Positions 45,182 to 55,401 are shown, counted from the first letter of the stretch. The stretch: DNA of 64,000 nt from Pseudoalteromonas sp. GCY (GCF_016695175.1 NZ_CP068023.1:1875501-1939500), one strand, 5' to 3'. Notes: generated from the sequence alone by a model not told the origin. Numbers and translations are program-made.

Positions 45182-45212
45182 ATTCTAACTTATAACCTAG
45201 GTTAAAAGTCAA
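45182..45212 (-). promoter_or_regulatory. Predicted gltA promoter with a 19-bp spacer filled by a dyad
   Basis: On the minus strand: TTGACT (45207-45212), 19-base spacer, TAGAAT (45182-45187). A 22-bp palindrome with one mismatch pair (45188-45209, centre CCTAGG) fills the spacer. Long spacer plus internal dyad is the geometry used by MerR-family regulators. Prediction from sequence only. Confidence 0.5.
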
Positions 45213-45310
45213 TTTTTCTGTGATTTATGCATAAATGTATAATAAATATTCTACGGCGATTAAATATTAGACCATTCGCTAATTCGCAAGCGTCTCTATC
45301 TAAACAAGAA

Positions 45311-45339
45311 TTGTAAAAGGGCGCATAGCCTTATATACT
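45311..45339 (+). promoter_or_regulatory. Predicted sdhC promoter
   Basis: TTGTAA (45311-45316), 17-base spacer, TATACT (45334-45339). It implies a leader of about 145 bases before the sdhC start. Confidence 0.6.
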
Positions 45340-45443
45340 GTCAACGGTTTTATACCGTATCGTCTGTGGGTAAACCTATTTTTACATCAATTTTTACACT
45401 CGAGTGAACTTTTTGGTGTCCTAATTGGTTTATCTAGAGTGTG

Positions 45444-45470
45444 CCACCTACATTTGCAATATGTAGGTGG
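45444..45470 (+). promoter_or_regulatory. Hairpin in the sdhC leader
   Basis: Perfect 10-bp stem CCACCTACAT / ATGTAGGTGG with a 7-base loop, ending 19 bases before the sdhC ATG. The following GTTTCATAAAA is only weakly T-rich. It may attenuate, protect the 5' end or tune translation. Confidence 0.55.
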
Positions 45471-45489
45471 GTTTCATAAAAACAAGTAG

Positions 45490-45903
45490 ATGAGCTCCTT
45501 TGTGGGCAAAGATGGGCAAGTAACTGTGAAAAAGCAAAGACCTGTAAATCTAGATCTTACGACTATATCTATGCCGCCAACGGCTAAAGCGTCGATTCTT
45601 CACCGTGTCACCGGTGTTGCTTTCTTCTTCGCTTTGACCTTTGTGATTTGGGCTTGGTCTGAATCCCTTTCTTCTCCTGAAGGCTTCGAGTTTGTAAAAG
45701 AACTGATGTCTGGCTTTATCGCGAAATTCATCGCGTGGGGCACCCTAACTGTATTGTCTTACCACATCATCGGTGGTATCCGTCACATGATCCAGGATAT
45801 GGGACATTGGGAAGAATTAGAATCAGGCAACAATAGCGCGAAGATTGCACTAGCACTTTGGGTTATCGTAGCAATTTTGGCTGGAGTATGGATATGGTCT
45901 TAA
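45490..45903 (+). CDS. sdhC: Succinate dehydrogenase cytochrome b556 subunit
   Basis: Membrane anchor of complex II that binds heme b and quinone together with SdhD. 137 residues, three helices. KKQRPVNLDLTTI and ASILHRVTGVAFF are the family start; YHIIGGIRHMIQDMG holds the heme-ligand His. The start could be ATG 45490 or GTG 45526 (which aligns better with the usual MKKQRPVNL start); neither has a strong RBS. The end overlaps sdhD. Confidence 0.92.
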   Translation: MSSFVGKDGQVTVKKQRPVNLDLTTISMPPTAKASILHRVTGVAFFFALTFVIWAWSESLSSPEGFEFVKELMSGFIAKFIAWGTLTVLSYHIIGGIRHMIQDMGHWEELESGNNSAKIALALWVIVAILAGVWIWS

Positions 45904-46241
45904 ATCAAGCGACTCTAAAGCGTGATGGCGTACAAGACTACGTGTCACTACGTACAACTGCGTTAATTATCCTAGCTTACGCGGTATTCATCGTAGGCTA
46001 TCTTCTAATTACTCCTGAACTGACTTATGAAGCTTGGTCAGGGTTGTTCTCAAACTTAGCTGTGAAAGCATCAACGATGATCACACTAGTATGCATCATG
46101 GTACATACACGCATCGGTTTGTGGCAGGTTCTAACTGACTACGTTAAGAACTCAACAACTCGCACTATTCTTGGCTTTGTATTAAACCTTATGGCTTTAG
46201 CTTACGTAGCTATTGGTCTGTTTGTTCTGTGGGGTGTTTAA
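45894..46241 (+). CDS. sdhD: Succinate dehydrogenase membrane anchor subunit
   Basis: Second membrane anchor of complex II, about 115 residues, three helices. TMITLVCIMVHTRIGLWQVLTDYV carries the heme/quinone-site residues of SdhD. ATG 45894 (MVLNQATLK) is chosen: it sits about nine bases after GGAG and overlaps the sdhC stop; ATG 45888 is also possible. sdhA begins immediately after the stop. Confidence 0.9.
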   Translation: MVLNQATLKRDGVQDYVSLRTTALIILAYAVFIVGYLLITPELTYEAWSGLFSNLAVKASTMITLVCIMVHTRIGLWQVLTDYVKNSTTRTILGFVLNLMALAYVAIGLFVLWGV

Positions 46242-48014
46242 GTGAAATATAACGTACGTGAATTTGACGCAGTTGTAGTCGGTGCAGGCGGTGCGGGTAT
46301 GCGCGCCGCACTTGCTATCTCGGAATCAGGCAAAACTTGTGCTCTTATTTCAAAAGTTTTCCCAACTCGTTCTCATACAGTATCAGCACAAGGTGGTATC
46401 ACCGTTGCGCTAGGTAACTCTCACGAGGACAACTGGGAATGGCACATGTACGATACGGTTAAAGGTTCTGATTACATCGGTGACCAAGACGCTATCGAGT
46501 ACATGTGTAAAACAGGTCCAGAAGCTATCACTGAACTTGAGAACATGGGTCTACCTTTCTCTCGTTTTGAGAACGGTCGCGTATATCAGCGTCCTTTCGG
46601 TGGTCAGTCGAAAAACTTTGGTGGTGAGCAAGCTGCACGTACAGCAGCCGCAGCGGACCGTACTGGTCACGCGTTGCTACACTGCCTATATCAGCAAAAC
46701 GTTAAAAACAAAACAAACGTTTTCTCTGAGTGGTATGCACTAGACCTAGTAAAAAATGACAATGGCGATGTAGTGGGTGTCACCGCAATCGACATCGAAT
46801 CAGGTGAAATCACTTATTTCAAATCAAAAGCAGTTGTTCTTGCAACTGGTGGTGCGGGTCGTATTTTCGCATCAACAACGAATGCGCACATCAACACGGG
46901 TGACGGCGTTGGTATGGCGGTTCGTGCTGGCATTTCAATGCAAGACATGGAAATGTGGCAGTTCCACCCGACAGGTATCGCAGGTGCGGGTGTACTAGTA
47001 ACAGAAGGTTGTCGTGGTGAAGGTGGTTACCTTCTAAATAAAGATGGCGAGCGCTTCATGGAGCGTTATGCGCCAAACGCGAAAGACCTAGCGTCACGTG
47101 ACGTTGTTGCACGTTCAATGATGACTGAGATCCGTGAAGGTCGTGGTTGTGATGGTCCTTGGGGTCCGCACATCAAGCTGAAGCTTGACCATTTAGGTGC
47201 TGAGACACTTAACTTACGTCTTCCTGGCGTCTGTGATCTCGCGAAGACATTCGCACACGTAGACCCAGCGGAAGAGCCAATTCCGGTAATCCCAACTTGT
47301 CACTACATGATGGGTGGTGTACCAACTAATGTAAACGGTCAAGTACTGAACGTAGACGGTCAAGGCAATGAAAAGATCGTTGAAGGCCTATTTGCGGTTG
47401 GTGAGATTGCGTGTGTATCTGTACACGGTGCAAACCGTCTAGGTGGTAACTCACTGCTTGACCTTGTCGTATTCGGTCGTGCGGCGGGTAACTTCCTTGG
47501 TACTTACTTGAAAGATGCTGAAATCGCTAAAGAAGCAAGCAACGATAACGTAGACGCAGCACTTGCGCGTACTAACCGTTGGGAAACTTCTGCGAAAGGT
47601 CAGGGCGAAGATCCTGTACAAATCAAGAAAGATCTACAACGTTGTATGCAGCTTAACTTCTCGGTATTCCGTGAAGGTGATGCAATGGCTGAAGGTCTTA
47701 AAGAACTTAAAGAGATTCGTGAGCGTCTACAGTACGCACGTCTTGACGATAAGTCTGCTGAATTCAACACGCAACGTATTGAGTGTCTAGAGTTAGATAA
47801 CTTGATGGAAACAGCGTACTCGACAGCGGTTGCTGCGAACTTCCGTACGGAAAGTCGTGGTGCACACTCTCGCTTCGATTACCCAGAGCGTGATGATGAA
47901 AACTGGTTGTGTCACTCGATTTACAACCCAGAGTCTGAGTCTATGAGTAAGCGTGAAGTTAACTACGCGCCTAAGACTCGTGAAGCATTCCCACCGAAAG
48001 CACGTACATACTAG
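46242..48014 (+). CDS. sdhA: Succinate dehydrogenase flavoprotein subunit
   Basis: Catalytic subunit of complex II that oxidises succinate to fumarate with covalently bound FAD. 590 residues. [13 protein letters not shown] binds FAD; H45 in [13 protein letters not shown] is the flavin-linked histidine, as in E. coli. [21 protein letters not shown] and the active-site Arg region SRDVVARSM are present. It starts with GTG directly after the sdhD stop. Confidence 0.96.
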   Translation: MKYNVREFDAVVVGAGGAGMRAALAISESGKTCALISKVFPTRSHTVSAQGGITVALGNSHEDNWEWHMYDTVKGSDYIGDQDAIEYMCKTGPEAITELENMGLPFSRFENGRVYQRPFGGQSKNFGGEQAARTAAAADRTGHALLHCLYQQNVKNKTNVFSEWYALDLVKNDNGDVVGVTAIDIESGEITYFKSKAVVLATGGAGRIFASTTNAHINTGDGVGMAVRAGISMQDMEMWQFHPTGIAGAGVLVTEGCRGEGGYLLNKDGERFMERYAPNAKDLASRDVVARSMMTEIREGRGCDGPWGPHIKLKLDHLGAETLNLRLPGVCDLAKTFAHVDPAEEPIPVIPTCHYMMGGVPTNVNGQVLNVDGQGNEKIVEGLFAVGEIACVSVHGANRLGGNSLLDLVVFGRAAGNFLGTYLKDAEIAKEASNDNVDAALARTNRWETSAKGQGEDPVQIKKDLQRCMQLNFSVFREGDAMAEGLKELKEIRERLQYARLDDKSAEFNTQRIECLELDNLMETAYSTAVAANFRTESRGAHSRFDYPERDDENWLCHSIYNPESESMSKREVNYAPKTREAFPPKARTY

Positions 48015-48024
48015 GAGCTAAGCG

Positions 48025-48744
48025 ATGGCAACTTTAGAATTATCTGTTTATCGTTATAATCCTGATGAAGATGCAGCACCGCGCATGCAAGACTACTCTC
48101 TAGAAGTAGAGGAAGGTCGTGACATGATGGTGTTAGATGCTCTTATGCAGTTGAAAGAGCAAGATCCATCTTTATCTTTCCGTCGTTCATGCCGAGAAGG
48201 GGTATGTGGTTCTGACGGTATTAATATGAATGGTAAAAACGGCCTTGCATGTATTACCCCAATTTCTGCACTGCAAAAAGGTGGTAAAGGCAAGATCGTC
48301 ATTCGTCCATTACCAGGTCTTCCGGTGATCCGTGACTTAGTAATCGACATGAGTCAGTTTTATACGCAATACGAGAAGGTTAAGCCATTCTTGATCAACG
48401 ACAAGCCAACTGGTGGTGAAGAACGTCTTCAGTCAATTGAAGAACGTGAAAAGCTAGATGGTCTGTACGAATGTATTCTTTGTGCATGTTGTTCAACGTC
48501 TTGTCCTTCTTTCTGGTGGAACCCAGACAAGTTCATCGGTCCTGCGGGTCTTCTACATGCTTATCGTTTCTTGGCTGATAGCCGTGATACAGCGACAGAA
48601 GAACGTCTTGCTGGTCTTGATGATGCGTTCAGCGTATTCCGCTGTCACAGTATTATGAACTGTGTTAGCGTATGTCCAAAAGGCCTTAATCCAACTAAGG
48701 CAATTGGACAAATTAAATCAATGTTGTTAAACCGTTCGGTATAA
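48025..48744 (+). CDS. sdhB: Succinate dehydrogenase iron-sulfur subunit
   Basis: Electron-transfer subunit of complex II with three clusters: 2Fe-2S (SCREGVCGSDG and a following GLAC), 4Fe-4S (CILCACCSTSC) and 3Fe-4S (CHSIMNCVSVCPKGL). 239 residues, as in E. coli. It sits 11 bases after sdhA. A strong hairpin follows before sucA. Confidence 0.96.
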   Translation: MATLELSVYRYNPDEDAAPRMQDYSLEVEEGRDMMVLDALMQLKEQDPSLSFRRSCREGVCGSDGINMNGKNGLACITPISALQKGGKGKIVIRPLPGLPVIRDLVIDMSQFYTQYEKVKPFLINDKPTGGEERLQSIEEREKLDGLYECILCACCSTSCPSFWWNPDKFIGPAGLLHAYRFLADSRDTATEERLAGLDDAFSVFRCHSIMNCVSVCPKGLNPTKAIGQIKSMLLNRSV

Positions 48745-48759
48745 CACATACTACTAGCT

Positions 48760-48794
48760 AAGATGGCAAGCAAAAGCTTGCCATCTTGTTTTCG
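48760..48794 (+). terminator. Hairpin between sdhB and sucA
   Basis: Perfect 12-bp stem AAGATGGCAAGC / GCTTGCCATCTT with loop AAAA (48760-48787), then GTTTTCGTTT. It looks like a partial terminator or processing site inside the sdh-suc run. Confidence 0.65.
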
Positions 48795-48828
48795 TTTGAG
48801 TTTCTGCGCTAGATAAAAGGGCTAATAG

Positions 48829-51642
48829 ATGCACGAAGGTGTGATGAAGGCATGGCTAGAATCTTCGCATTTGTACGGCGGTAACGTTGCGTACGTAGAA
48901 GATCTATATGAGGCGTATCTAGATGATGCAGCTTCAGTGCCAGAAGAGTGGCGAGAGGTGTTTGATCAACTACCTAAAGTTGATGGTGTGGATGTTGACA
49001 CTAAACATTCAGAAGTAAGAGCGCAATTTGCGGAGCTTGCTAAAAACAAACACAGAGAAGTCGTGGTTTCCGCAGAGGGTTCTGCTGATGCCAAGCAAGT
49101 TAAAGTTCTGCAGTTAATTAATGCATTCCGTTTCAGAGGTCATCAGAACGCAAACCTAGATCCTTTAGGGATTTGGGATAGAGAACGTGTTCGCGATCTT
49201 GACCCTGCTTTTCATGACTTAACCGATGCAGACTTAGATAAAGAATTTAACGTTGGCTCTTTTGCTTGTGGCAAAGAGACAATGAAACTCAAAGACTTGT
49301 ACGCTGCGCTTAAAGCGACATACTGTGGCTCTATCGGTGCTGAGTACATGCACATCACGTCTACCGAAGAAAAACGTTGGTTACAACAGCGTTTGGAATC
49401 GTCCTTCTCGAAGCCACAATTCGACAAAGAAACCAAACTAAGAATCTACAAAGGTCTAACTGCTGCAGACGGCTTAGAAAAGTACTTGGGCGCAAAATTC
49501 CCAGGCGCTAAGCGTTTCTCTCTAGAAGGCGGTGATTCACTTGTGCCTATGCTGAAAGAGCTTATTCACCGTGCTGGTGAAAGCGGTCAGCAAGAAGCCG
49601 TAATTGGTATGGCCCACCGTGGTCGTCTGAACGTACTAGTGAATGTATTGGGTAAAAACCCACAAGAACTATTTGACGAGTTTGCTGGTAAATACGGCGA
49701 GCACGCAGGTTCTGGTGACGTTAAATACCACATGGGTTTCTCTTCTGACTTCGGTACGAAGGGAGGCAATGTTCATATGGCATTGGCATTTAACCCATCT
49801 CACCTTGAAATCGTAAACCCAGTAGTAATGGGTTCGGTACGTGCTCGTCTTGACCGTTTGAATTGCCAAAGTGGTTCTAAAGCATTACCAATCACAATTC
49901 ACGGTGACTCTGCAATCGCAGGTCAAGGTGTCGTTCAAGAAACGTTTAACCTATCGCAAACACGTGCATACGGCGTTGGCGGTTCGATCCGTATCGTAGT
50001 TAATAACCAAGTTGGTTTCACTACGTCAAAACGCGAAGATACTCGTTCGACTGAATACTGTACTGATATCGCTAAAATGGTTCAGGCACCTATCTTCCAC
50101 GTGAACGCAGATGATCCTGAAGCCGTTGCTTTCGTTACACAAGTTGCACTTGATTTCCGTAACAAGTTTAAACGTGATGTGGTGATTGACTTAGTATGTT
50201 ACCGTCGTCACGGTCACAACGAAGCGGATGAGCCAAATGCAACGCAACCGCTGATGTATCAGAAGATCAAAAAGCACCCAGTACCTCGCCAGTTATATGC
50301 TGATCAACTTGTACGCGAAGGTGTGATTTCTGAAGACGATGCGAAACAAATTGCTGACGATTACCGAAATGGTCTTGATAAAGGCGTTTGTGTTGTAGAA
50401 GAAATTCAAAAAGAAACCAAGCACTCATCAGATTGGTCTAAGTATGTTGGTCACGATTGGGACACGCCGTACGAGCCAAAAGTTGCGCTAGATAAACTCA
50501 AAGCGCTTGGCGAAAAGATTGCGAGCTATCCAGAGGCTCATAAAGCACAATCACGCGTTAAAAAGATTTACGATGACCGTAAACTTATGGCGCAAGGCGA
50601 GAAAATGCTCGATTGGGGTATGGCTGAGACATTGGCTTACGCGACCTTGGTTGATGAAGGCACTGATATTCGTCTTACTGGTCAGGATTCTGGTCGTGGT
50701 ACATTTTTCCACCGTCATGCCGTAGTACATAACCAAAAAGACGCGTCTACTTATCTTCCGCTGCAAAACATTCGTGAGGGCCAAGGCCTGTTCGAAGTGT
50801 ACGATTCAGTACTATCGGAAGAAGCGGTACTTGCATTCGAATATGGTTACGCGACAGCAGAGCCAACGTCATTGGTACTATGGGAAGCGCAATTTGGTGA
50901 CTTCGCCAACGGTGCTCAAGTCGTATTCGACCAATTTCTAAGTTCAGGTGAGCAGAAGTGGGGCCGTTTATGTGGTCTAACGCTACTACTTCCTCATGGC
51001 TATGAAGGTCAAGGTCCAGAGCACAGTTCTTCGCGTTTAGAGCGTTATTTACAGCTTTGTGCTGACCACAATATGCAAGTATGTGTGCCGTCAACACCAG
51101 CGCAAGTATACGCAATGCTACGTCGTCAATCGGTTCGTCCACTGCGTCGTCCTCTGATTGTAATGACGCCTAAGTCGCTATTACGTCATCCATTAGCTGT
51201 TTCTAGCCTAGAAGAGCTATCTGAAGGCGTATTCAACAACATGATCGATGAGATTGATGATATCAATCCTGAAAACGTTGAGCGTGTAGTGTTCTGTAGC
51301 GGTAAGGTTTATTACGAACTACTGCAAGAACGTCGTAAGCAAGAGCTTAACAACGTGGCTATCGTTCGTGTTGAACAGCTATATCCATTCCCTCACAAAG
51401 AGATGGATGAGATCATGGCTCGCTACCAGCACGTAAAAGATTTTGTTTGGTGTCAAGAAGAGCCACAAAACCAAGGTGCTTGGTACTGTTCACAGCATCA
51501 TTTCTGGGAAGCTATCCCAGCTGGCGCAAATTTGACGTATGCAGGCCGTAAGGCTTCAGCCGCACCAGCATGTGGATACATGTCTACACATACTAAAGAA
51601 CAAAACGCGTTAATTGCTGACGCTTTAACAATTAAGAAATAA
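48829..51642 (+). CDS. sucA: 2-oxoglutarate dehydrogenase E1 component
   Basis: Thiamine-diphosphate decarboxylase of the oxoglutarate dehydrogenase complex. 937 residues (E. coli 933). The N-terminal segment (MKAWLESSHLYGGNVAYVEDLY) matches the E2-binding region. IGMAHRGRLNVLVNVLGK and GDSAIAGQGVVQE belong to the active site and ThDP/Mg site; HGYEGQGPEHSSSRLERYL and RPLIVMTPKSLLRH are C-terminal family motifs. AAAGGG precedes ATG 48829. sucB follows after ten bases. Confidence 0.96.
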   Translation: MHEGVMKAWLESSHLYGGNVAYVEDLYEAYLDDAASVPEEWREVFDQLPKVDGVDVDTKHSEVRAQFAELAKNKHREVVVSAEGSADAKQVKVLQLINAFRFRGHQNANLDPLGIWDRERVRDLDPAFHDLTDADLDKEFNVGSFACGKETMKLKDLYAALKATYCGSIGAEYMHITSTEEKRWLQQRLESSFSKPQFDKETKLRIYKGLTAADGLEKYLGAKFPGAKRFSLEGGDSLVPMLKELIHRAGESGQQEAVIGMAHRGRLNVLVNVLGKNPQELFDEFAGKYGEHAGSGDVKYHMGFSSDFGTKGGNVHMALAFNPSHLEIVNPVVMGSVRARLDRLNCQSGSKALPITIHGDSAIAGQGVVQETFNLSQTRAYGVGGSIRIVVNNQVGFTTSKREDTRSTEYCTDIAKMVQAPIFHVNADDPEAVAFVTQVALDFRNKFKRDVVIDLVCYRRHGHNEADEPNATQPLMYQKIKKHPVPRQLYADQLVREGVISEDDAKQIADDYRNGLDKGVCVVEEIQKETKHSSDWSKYVGHDWDTPYEPKVALDKLKALGEKIASYPEAHKAQSRVKKIYDDRKLMAQGEKMLDWGMAETLAYATLVDEGTDIRLTGQDSGRGTFFHRHAVVHNQKDASTYLPLQNIREGQGLFEVYDSVLSEEAVLAFEYGYATAEPTSLVLWEAQFGDFANGAQVVFDQFLSSGEQKWGRLCGLTLLLPHGYEGQGPEHSSSRLERYLQLCADHNMQVCVPSTPAQVYAMLRRQSVRPLRRPLIVMTPKSLLRHPLAVSSLEELSEGVFNNMIDEIDDINPENVERVVFCSGKVYYELLQERRKQELNNVAIVRVEQLYPFPHKEMDEIMARYQHVKDFVWCQEEPQNQGAWYCSQHHFWEAIPAGANLTYAGRKASAAPACGYMSTHTKEQNALIADALTIKK

Positions 51643-51652
51643 GGAATAAGAG

Positions 51653-53146
51653 ATGACAACCGAAATTAAGGTTCCTGTTCTTCCTGAGTCTGTTGCCGAT
51701 GCAACGGTTGCTACATGGCATGTAAGCGTTGGCGATAAAGTGACTCGTGATCAAAACTTAGTTGACATCGAAACGGATAAGGTCGTTTTAGAAGTTGTAG
51801 CGCCAGAAGATGGTGTTATCGTTGCAATTTCTGAAGAGGAAGGCGCAACCGTTCTTGGCGAACAAGTTATTGCACAACTAGGTGCTGCTGATGAAGCAGC
51901 AGCGCCTGCTCAATCAAATGAAAAACCAGCAGCGTCAGAATCGGCGCAAGCAGCAGAAGGTAAAGAAGTGGACATTAAAGTACCTGTACTTCCTGAGTCA
52001 GTAGCAGACGCTACTATCGCAACTTGGCACGTTCAACCAGGTGAAGCGGTTAGCCGCGACCAGAACCTAGTTGATATTGAAACAGATAAAGTGGTTCTTG
52101 AAGTTGTTGCACCTGAAGACGGTGTGATGGGTGAGCACATCCACGCTGAAGGTGAGACAGTACTAGGTGATCAAGTTATCGGTAAAATCGTTGCCGGTGG
52201 CGCACCAGCTGCATCATCAAGTGCGAAGAAAGAAGAAGCACCAGCAGCTGCTTCTGACGAAAACTCAGATGTACTAACACCATCTGTTCGTCGTCTTATC
52301 GCAGAGAAAGGCCTTGATGCTTCTAAGATCAAAGGGTCTGGTAAAGGCGGTCGCATTACTAAAGAAGACGTGGATGCTTTCCTTAAAGCTCCAGCAAAAT
52401 CAGAGTCTAAGCCTGCAGCTTCTGCACCAGCTGCCCCGGTAGGTGAGCGTACACAGAAACGTGTACCTATGACTCGTCTACGTAAGACAATCGCTAACCG
52501 CTTATTAGAAGCGAAGAACTCAACAGCAATGCTGACGACGTTCAACGAAGTAAATATGAAGCCAATCATGGATCTTCGTAAGCAGTACCAAGAGGTATTT
52601 GAGAAGCGTCACGGTATTCGTTTAGGTTTCATGTCTTTCTACGTGAAAGCGGTAACTGAAGCACTTAAGCGTTTCCCTGAAGTTAACGCGTCAATCGACG
52701 GTGACGATATCGTTTACCACAACTACTTTGACATTAGCATCGCGGTATCAACACCTCGTGGTCTAGTGACTCCGGTACTACGTGATTGCGATAAGCTTTC
52801 TGTTGCTGAAATCGAGAAGAATATTCGTGAATTGGCTATCAAAGGTCGTGATGGCAAACTAACTGTTGACGATATGACTGGCGGTAACTTCACTATTACC
52901 AATGGTGGTGTATTCGGTTCACTACTATCTACGCCTATCATCAACTTGCCACAGTCTTCAATCTTGGGTATGCACAAAATCCAAGAGCGTCCTATGGCAG
53001 TAAACGGTAAAGTTGAAATTTTACCTATGATGTACCTAGCACTATCTTATGACCACCGTCAAATCGATGGTAAAGAATCAGTTGGTTTCTTAGTAACAAT
53101 TAAAGAGTTGCTTGAAGATCCAACACGTCTACTACTAGACGTATAA
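51653..53146 (+). CDS. sucB: Dihydrolipoamide succinyltransferase (E2) with two lipoyl domains
   Basis: Core of the oxoglutarate dehydrogenase complex, 497 residues against about 405 in E. coli. The extra length is a second lipoyl domain: domain 1 about residues 2-78 with lipoyl-Lys K43, domain 2 about 104-181 with K146, both in [18 protein letters not shown]. Ala/Pro/Glu-rich linkers separate them. The peripheral-subunit-binding domain is at about 205-244 ([15 protein letters not shown]). In the catalytic domain (about 265-497), H468 and D472 lie in [25 protein letters not shown] precedes the ATG. Confidence 0.95.
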   Translation: MTTEIKVPVLPESVADATVATWHVSVGDKVTRDQNLVDIETDKVVLEVVAPEDGVIVAISEEEGATVLGEQVIAQLGAADEAAAPAQSNEKPAASESAQAAEGKEVDIKVPVLPESVADATIATWHVQPGEAVSRDQNLVDIETDKVVLEVVAPEDGVMGEHIHAEGETVLGDQVIGKIVAGGAPAASSSAKKEEAPAAASDENSDVLTPSVRRLIAEKGLDASKIKGSGKGGRITKEDVDAFLKAPAKSESKPAASAPAAPVGERTQKRVPMTRLRKTIANRLLEAKNSTAMLTTFNEVNMKPIMDLRKQYQEVFEKRHGIRLGFMSFYVKAVTEALKRFPEVNASIDGDDIVYHNYFDISIAVSTPRGLVTPVLRDCDKLSVAEIEKNIRELAIKGRDGKLTVDDMTGGNFTITNGGVFGSLLSTPIINLPQSSILGMHKIQERPMAVNGKVEILPMMYLALSYDHRQIDGKESVGFLVTIKELLEDPTRLLLDV

Positions 53147-53162
53147 TATTTGTTTAAAGAAT

Positions 53163-53192
53163 AAGCTGTATGCTCGCATACAGCTTTTTTTT
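53163..53192 (+). terminator. Terminator after sucB
   Basis: 11-bp stem AAGCTGTATGC / GCATACAGCTT with a 2-base loop as drawn (shorter stem in practice), followed by nine T. Confidence 0.9.
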
Positions 53193-53214
53193 TGCGCCTT
53201 TGGTCTAAGTGGGG

Positions 53215-53243
53215 TTTTCATCAGAAGCCTTGGGATCTATACT
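53215..53243 (+). promoter_or_regulatory. Possible sucC promoter
   Basis: TTTTCA (53215-53220), 17-base spacer, TATACT (53238-53243). It lies between the sucB terminator and the leader terminator of sucC. Confidence 0.45.
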
Positions 53244-53261
53244 ATGTGCGCAATTTGGGAT

Positions 53262-53294
53262 AGCTGACTATTTGCATAAATATTCAGCTTTTTT
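53262..53294 (+). terminator. Terminator-like hairpin in the sucC leader (possible attenuator)
   Basis: 12-bp stem with one mismatch, AGCTGACTATTT (53262-53273) and AAATATTCAGCT (53278-53289), loop GCAT, then five T. It ends 25 bases before the sucC ATG, downstream of the likely promoter. Confidence 0.6.
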
Positions 53295-53319
53295 AGTATA
53301 AAAAATTGGATAAAGCATC

Positions 53320-54486
53320 ATGAATTTGCATGAGTATCAGGCAAAACAACTTTTTGCCGAATATGGTTTACCTGTATCAGAAGGCTTTGCTTGTGATACA
53401 CCTCAAGAAGCAGTTGAAGCTGCTGGTAAAATCGGTGGAGACAAGTGGGTTGTTAAGTGTCAAGTACACGCTGGCGGCCGTGGTAAAGCTGGCGGTGTTA
53501 AACTTGCAGACAGCAAAGACGAAATCCGCGCATTCGCTGAAAACTGGTTAGGTAAAAACCTAGTTACTTACCAAACAGACGAGAAAGGTCAGCCTGTTGC
53601 TAAAATCTTAGTAGAAAGCTGCACTGATATTGCAAATGAACTATACCTAGGTGCTGTTGTTGACCGTGGTTCACGTAAAATCGTGTTCATGGCATCAACT
53701 GAAGGTGGTGTAGAAATTGAACAAGTTGCAGAAGAAACGCCTGAACTAATTCATAAAGCTGAGATCGACCCACTAGTAGGTCCTCAAGCTTACCAAGGTC
53801 GTGAGCTAGCGTTCAAACTAGGTTTGAACCCAACTCAAGTTAAGCAATTCACTAAGATCTTCATGGGTCTAGCGCAAATGTTTATCAACCACGACTTTGC
53901 TCTACTAGAAATCAACCCTCTAGTTATCACAGACGCTGGTAACCTACACTGCCTAGACGGCAAAATCGGTGTGGACGGCAACGCATTGTTCCGCCAGCCT
54001 AAGATCCGTGAATTCCACGATCCTTCACAAGAAGACGCACGTGAAGCACACGCAGCAAGCTTTGAGCTTAACTACGTAGCACTAGACGGTAACGTTGGTT
54101 GTATGGTTAACGGTGCAGGCCTTGCGATGGGTACTATGGACATCGTAAACCTACACGGCGGCAAGCCAGCTAATTTCCTAGACGTTGGTGGCGGCGCGAC
54201 TAAAGAGCGTGTATCTGAAGCATTCAAGATCATCCTTTCTGACGACAATGTTAAAGCAGTACTAGTTAACATCTTCGGTGGTATCGTACGTTGTGACATG
54301 ATCGCTGAAGGTATTATCGGTGCGGTTAAAGAAGTTGGCGTAAACGTACCAGTAGTTGTACGTCTTGAAGGTACTAACGCTGAAGCTGGTCGTGAAGTAC
54401 TAGCTAACTCTGGCCTTGACATCATTGCAGCTGAGTCACTAACTGACGCTGCTGAGAAAGTAGTTGCTGCTGCGGAGGGCAAATAA
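53320..54486 (+). CDS. sucC: Succinyl-CoA synthetase beta subunit
   Basis: ADP-forming ligase subunit with the ATP-grasp domain. 388 residues, the same as E. coli. [35 protein letters not shown] (nucleotide binding) and [17 protein letters not shown] (CoA/power-helix region) are present. sucD overlaps the stop by one base (TAATG). It is preceded by its own leader hairpin. Confidence 0.97.
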   Translation: MNLHEYQAKQLFAEYGLPVSEGFACDTPQEAVEAAGKIGGDKWVVKCQVHAGGRGKAGGVKLADSKDEIRAFAENWLGKNLVTYQTDEKGQPVAKILVESCTDIANELYLGAVVDRGSRKIVFMASTEGGVEIEQVAEETPELIHKAEIDPLVGPQAYQGRELAFKLGLNPTQVKQFTKIFMGLAQMFINHDFALLEINPLVITDAGNLHCLDGKIGVDGNALFRQPKIREFHDPSQEDAREAHAASFELNYVALDGNVGCMVNGAGLAMGTMDIVNLHGGKPANFLDVGGGATKERVSEAFKIILSDDNVKAVLVNIFGGIVRCDMIAEGIIGAVKEVGVNVPVVVRLEGTNAEAGREVLANSGLDIIAAESLTDAAEKVVAAAEGK

Positions 54487-55358
54487 TGTCTGTACTAATT
54501 AACAAAGATACTAAAGTAATCTGTCAAGGTTTCACTGGTGGTCAGGGTACTTTCCACTCTGAGCAAGCTATCCAGTACGGTACGCAAATGGTTGGTGGTG
54601 TTTCTCCTGGTAAAGGCGGCACAACTCACCTAGGTCTACCTGTATTTAACACAGTACGTGAAGCGGTAGAGTCAACTGGTGCAACTGCATCTGTTATCTA
54701 CGTACCAGCTGCGTTCTGTAAAGACGCTATCCTTGAAGCGATCAGCGCAGGTATCGAACTAATCGTATGTATCACTGAAGGCATCCCTACACTAGATATG
54801 GTTGATGTTAAAGTGAAGCTAGAAGAAACTGGCGTTCGCATGATTGGTCCTAACTGCCCAGGTGTTATCACTCCAGGTGAAACTAAGATCGGTATCATGC
54901 CAGGTCACATCCACTTGCCTGGTAAAGTAGGTATCGTGTCACGTTCTGGTACTTTGACTTATGAAGCAGTTAAGCAAACAACTGACGCTGGCTTCGGTCA
55001 ATCTACTTGTGTTGGTATCGGTGGTGACCCAATCCCAGGCACTAACTTCATCGACGTTCTAGAGATGTTCCAAAACGATCCGCAAACGGAAGCTATCGTA
55101 ATGATCGGTGAGATCGGCGGTACAGCTGAAGAAGAAGCGGCTGAGTACATCAAGCACAACGTAACTAAACCTGTCGTTTCTTACATCGCAGGTGTTACTG
55201 CTCCTCCAGGTAAGCGTATGGGTCACGCTGGTGCAATTATCGCAGGCGGTAAAGGTACAGCTGATGAGAAATTCGCAGCACTTGAAGCAGCGGGTGTTAA
55301 AACAGTTCGCTCTCTTGCAGAAATTGGTTCTGCACTAAAAGAGAAAGCGGGTTGGTAA
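54486..55358 (+). CDS. sucD: Succinyl-CoA synthetase alpha subunit
   Basis: CoA-binding subunit that carries the phosphohistidine, in [14 protein letters not shown] (around residue 246). 290 residues. [18 protein letters not shown] binds CoA and [14 protein letters not shown] belongs to the core. It is translationally coupled to sucC and ends at a terminator. Confidence 0.97.
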   Translation: MSVLINKDTKVICQGFTGGQGTFHSEQAIQYGTQMVGGVSPGKGGTTHLGLPVFNTVREAVESTGATASVIYVPAAFCKDAILEAISAGIELIVCITEGIPTLDMVDVKVKLEETGVRMIGPNCPGVITPGETKIGIMPGHIHLPGKVGIVSRSGTLTYEAVKQTTDAGFGQSTCVGIGGDPIPGTNFIDVLEMFQNDPQTEAIVMIGEIGGTAEEEAAEYIKHNVTKPVVSYIAGVTAPPGKRMGHAGAIIAGGKGTADEKFAALEAAGVKTVRSLAEIGSALKEKAGW

Positions 55359-55374
55359 GTTAATACCACTCGTT

Positions 55375-55401
55375 AAAAAGGCTCCTTATGGAGCCTTTTT
55401 T
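55375..55401 (+). terminator. Terminator of sucCD
   Basis: Stem AAAAAGGCTCC / GGAGCCTTTTT with loop TTAT and a T-run. Confidence 0.92.

Larger units (their letters stand above)
45110..45489. other. gltA / sdhC divergent intergenic region
   Basis: 380 bases without a gene. From left to right it contains the gltA leader repeat, the predicted gltA promoter with its dyad, an AT-rich stretch (about 45213-45300), the sdhC promoter and a hairpin just before sdhC. These are listed as separate entries. Confidence 0.8.
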
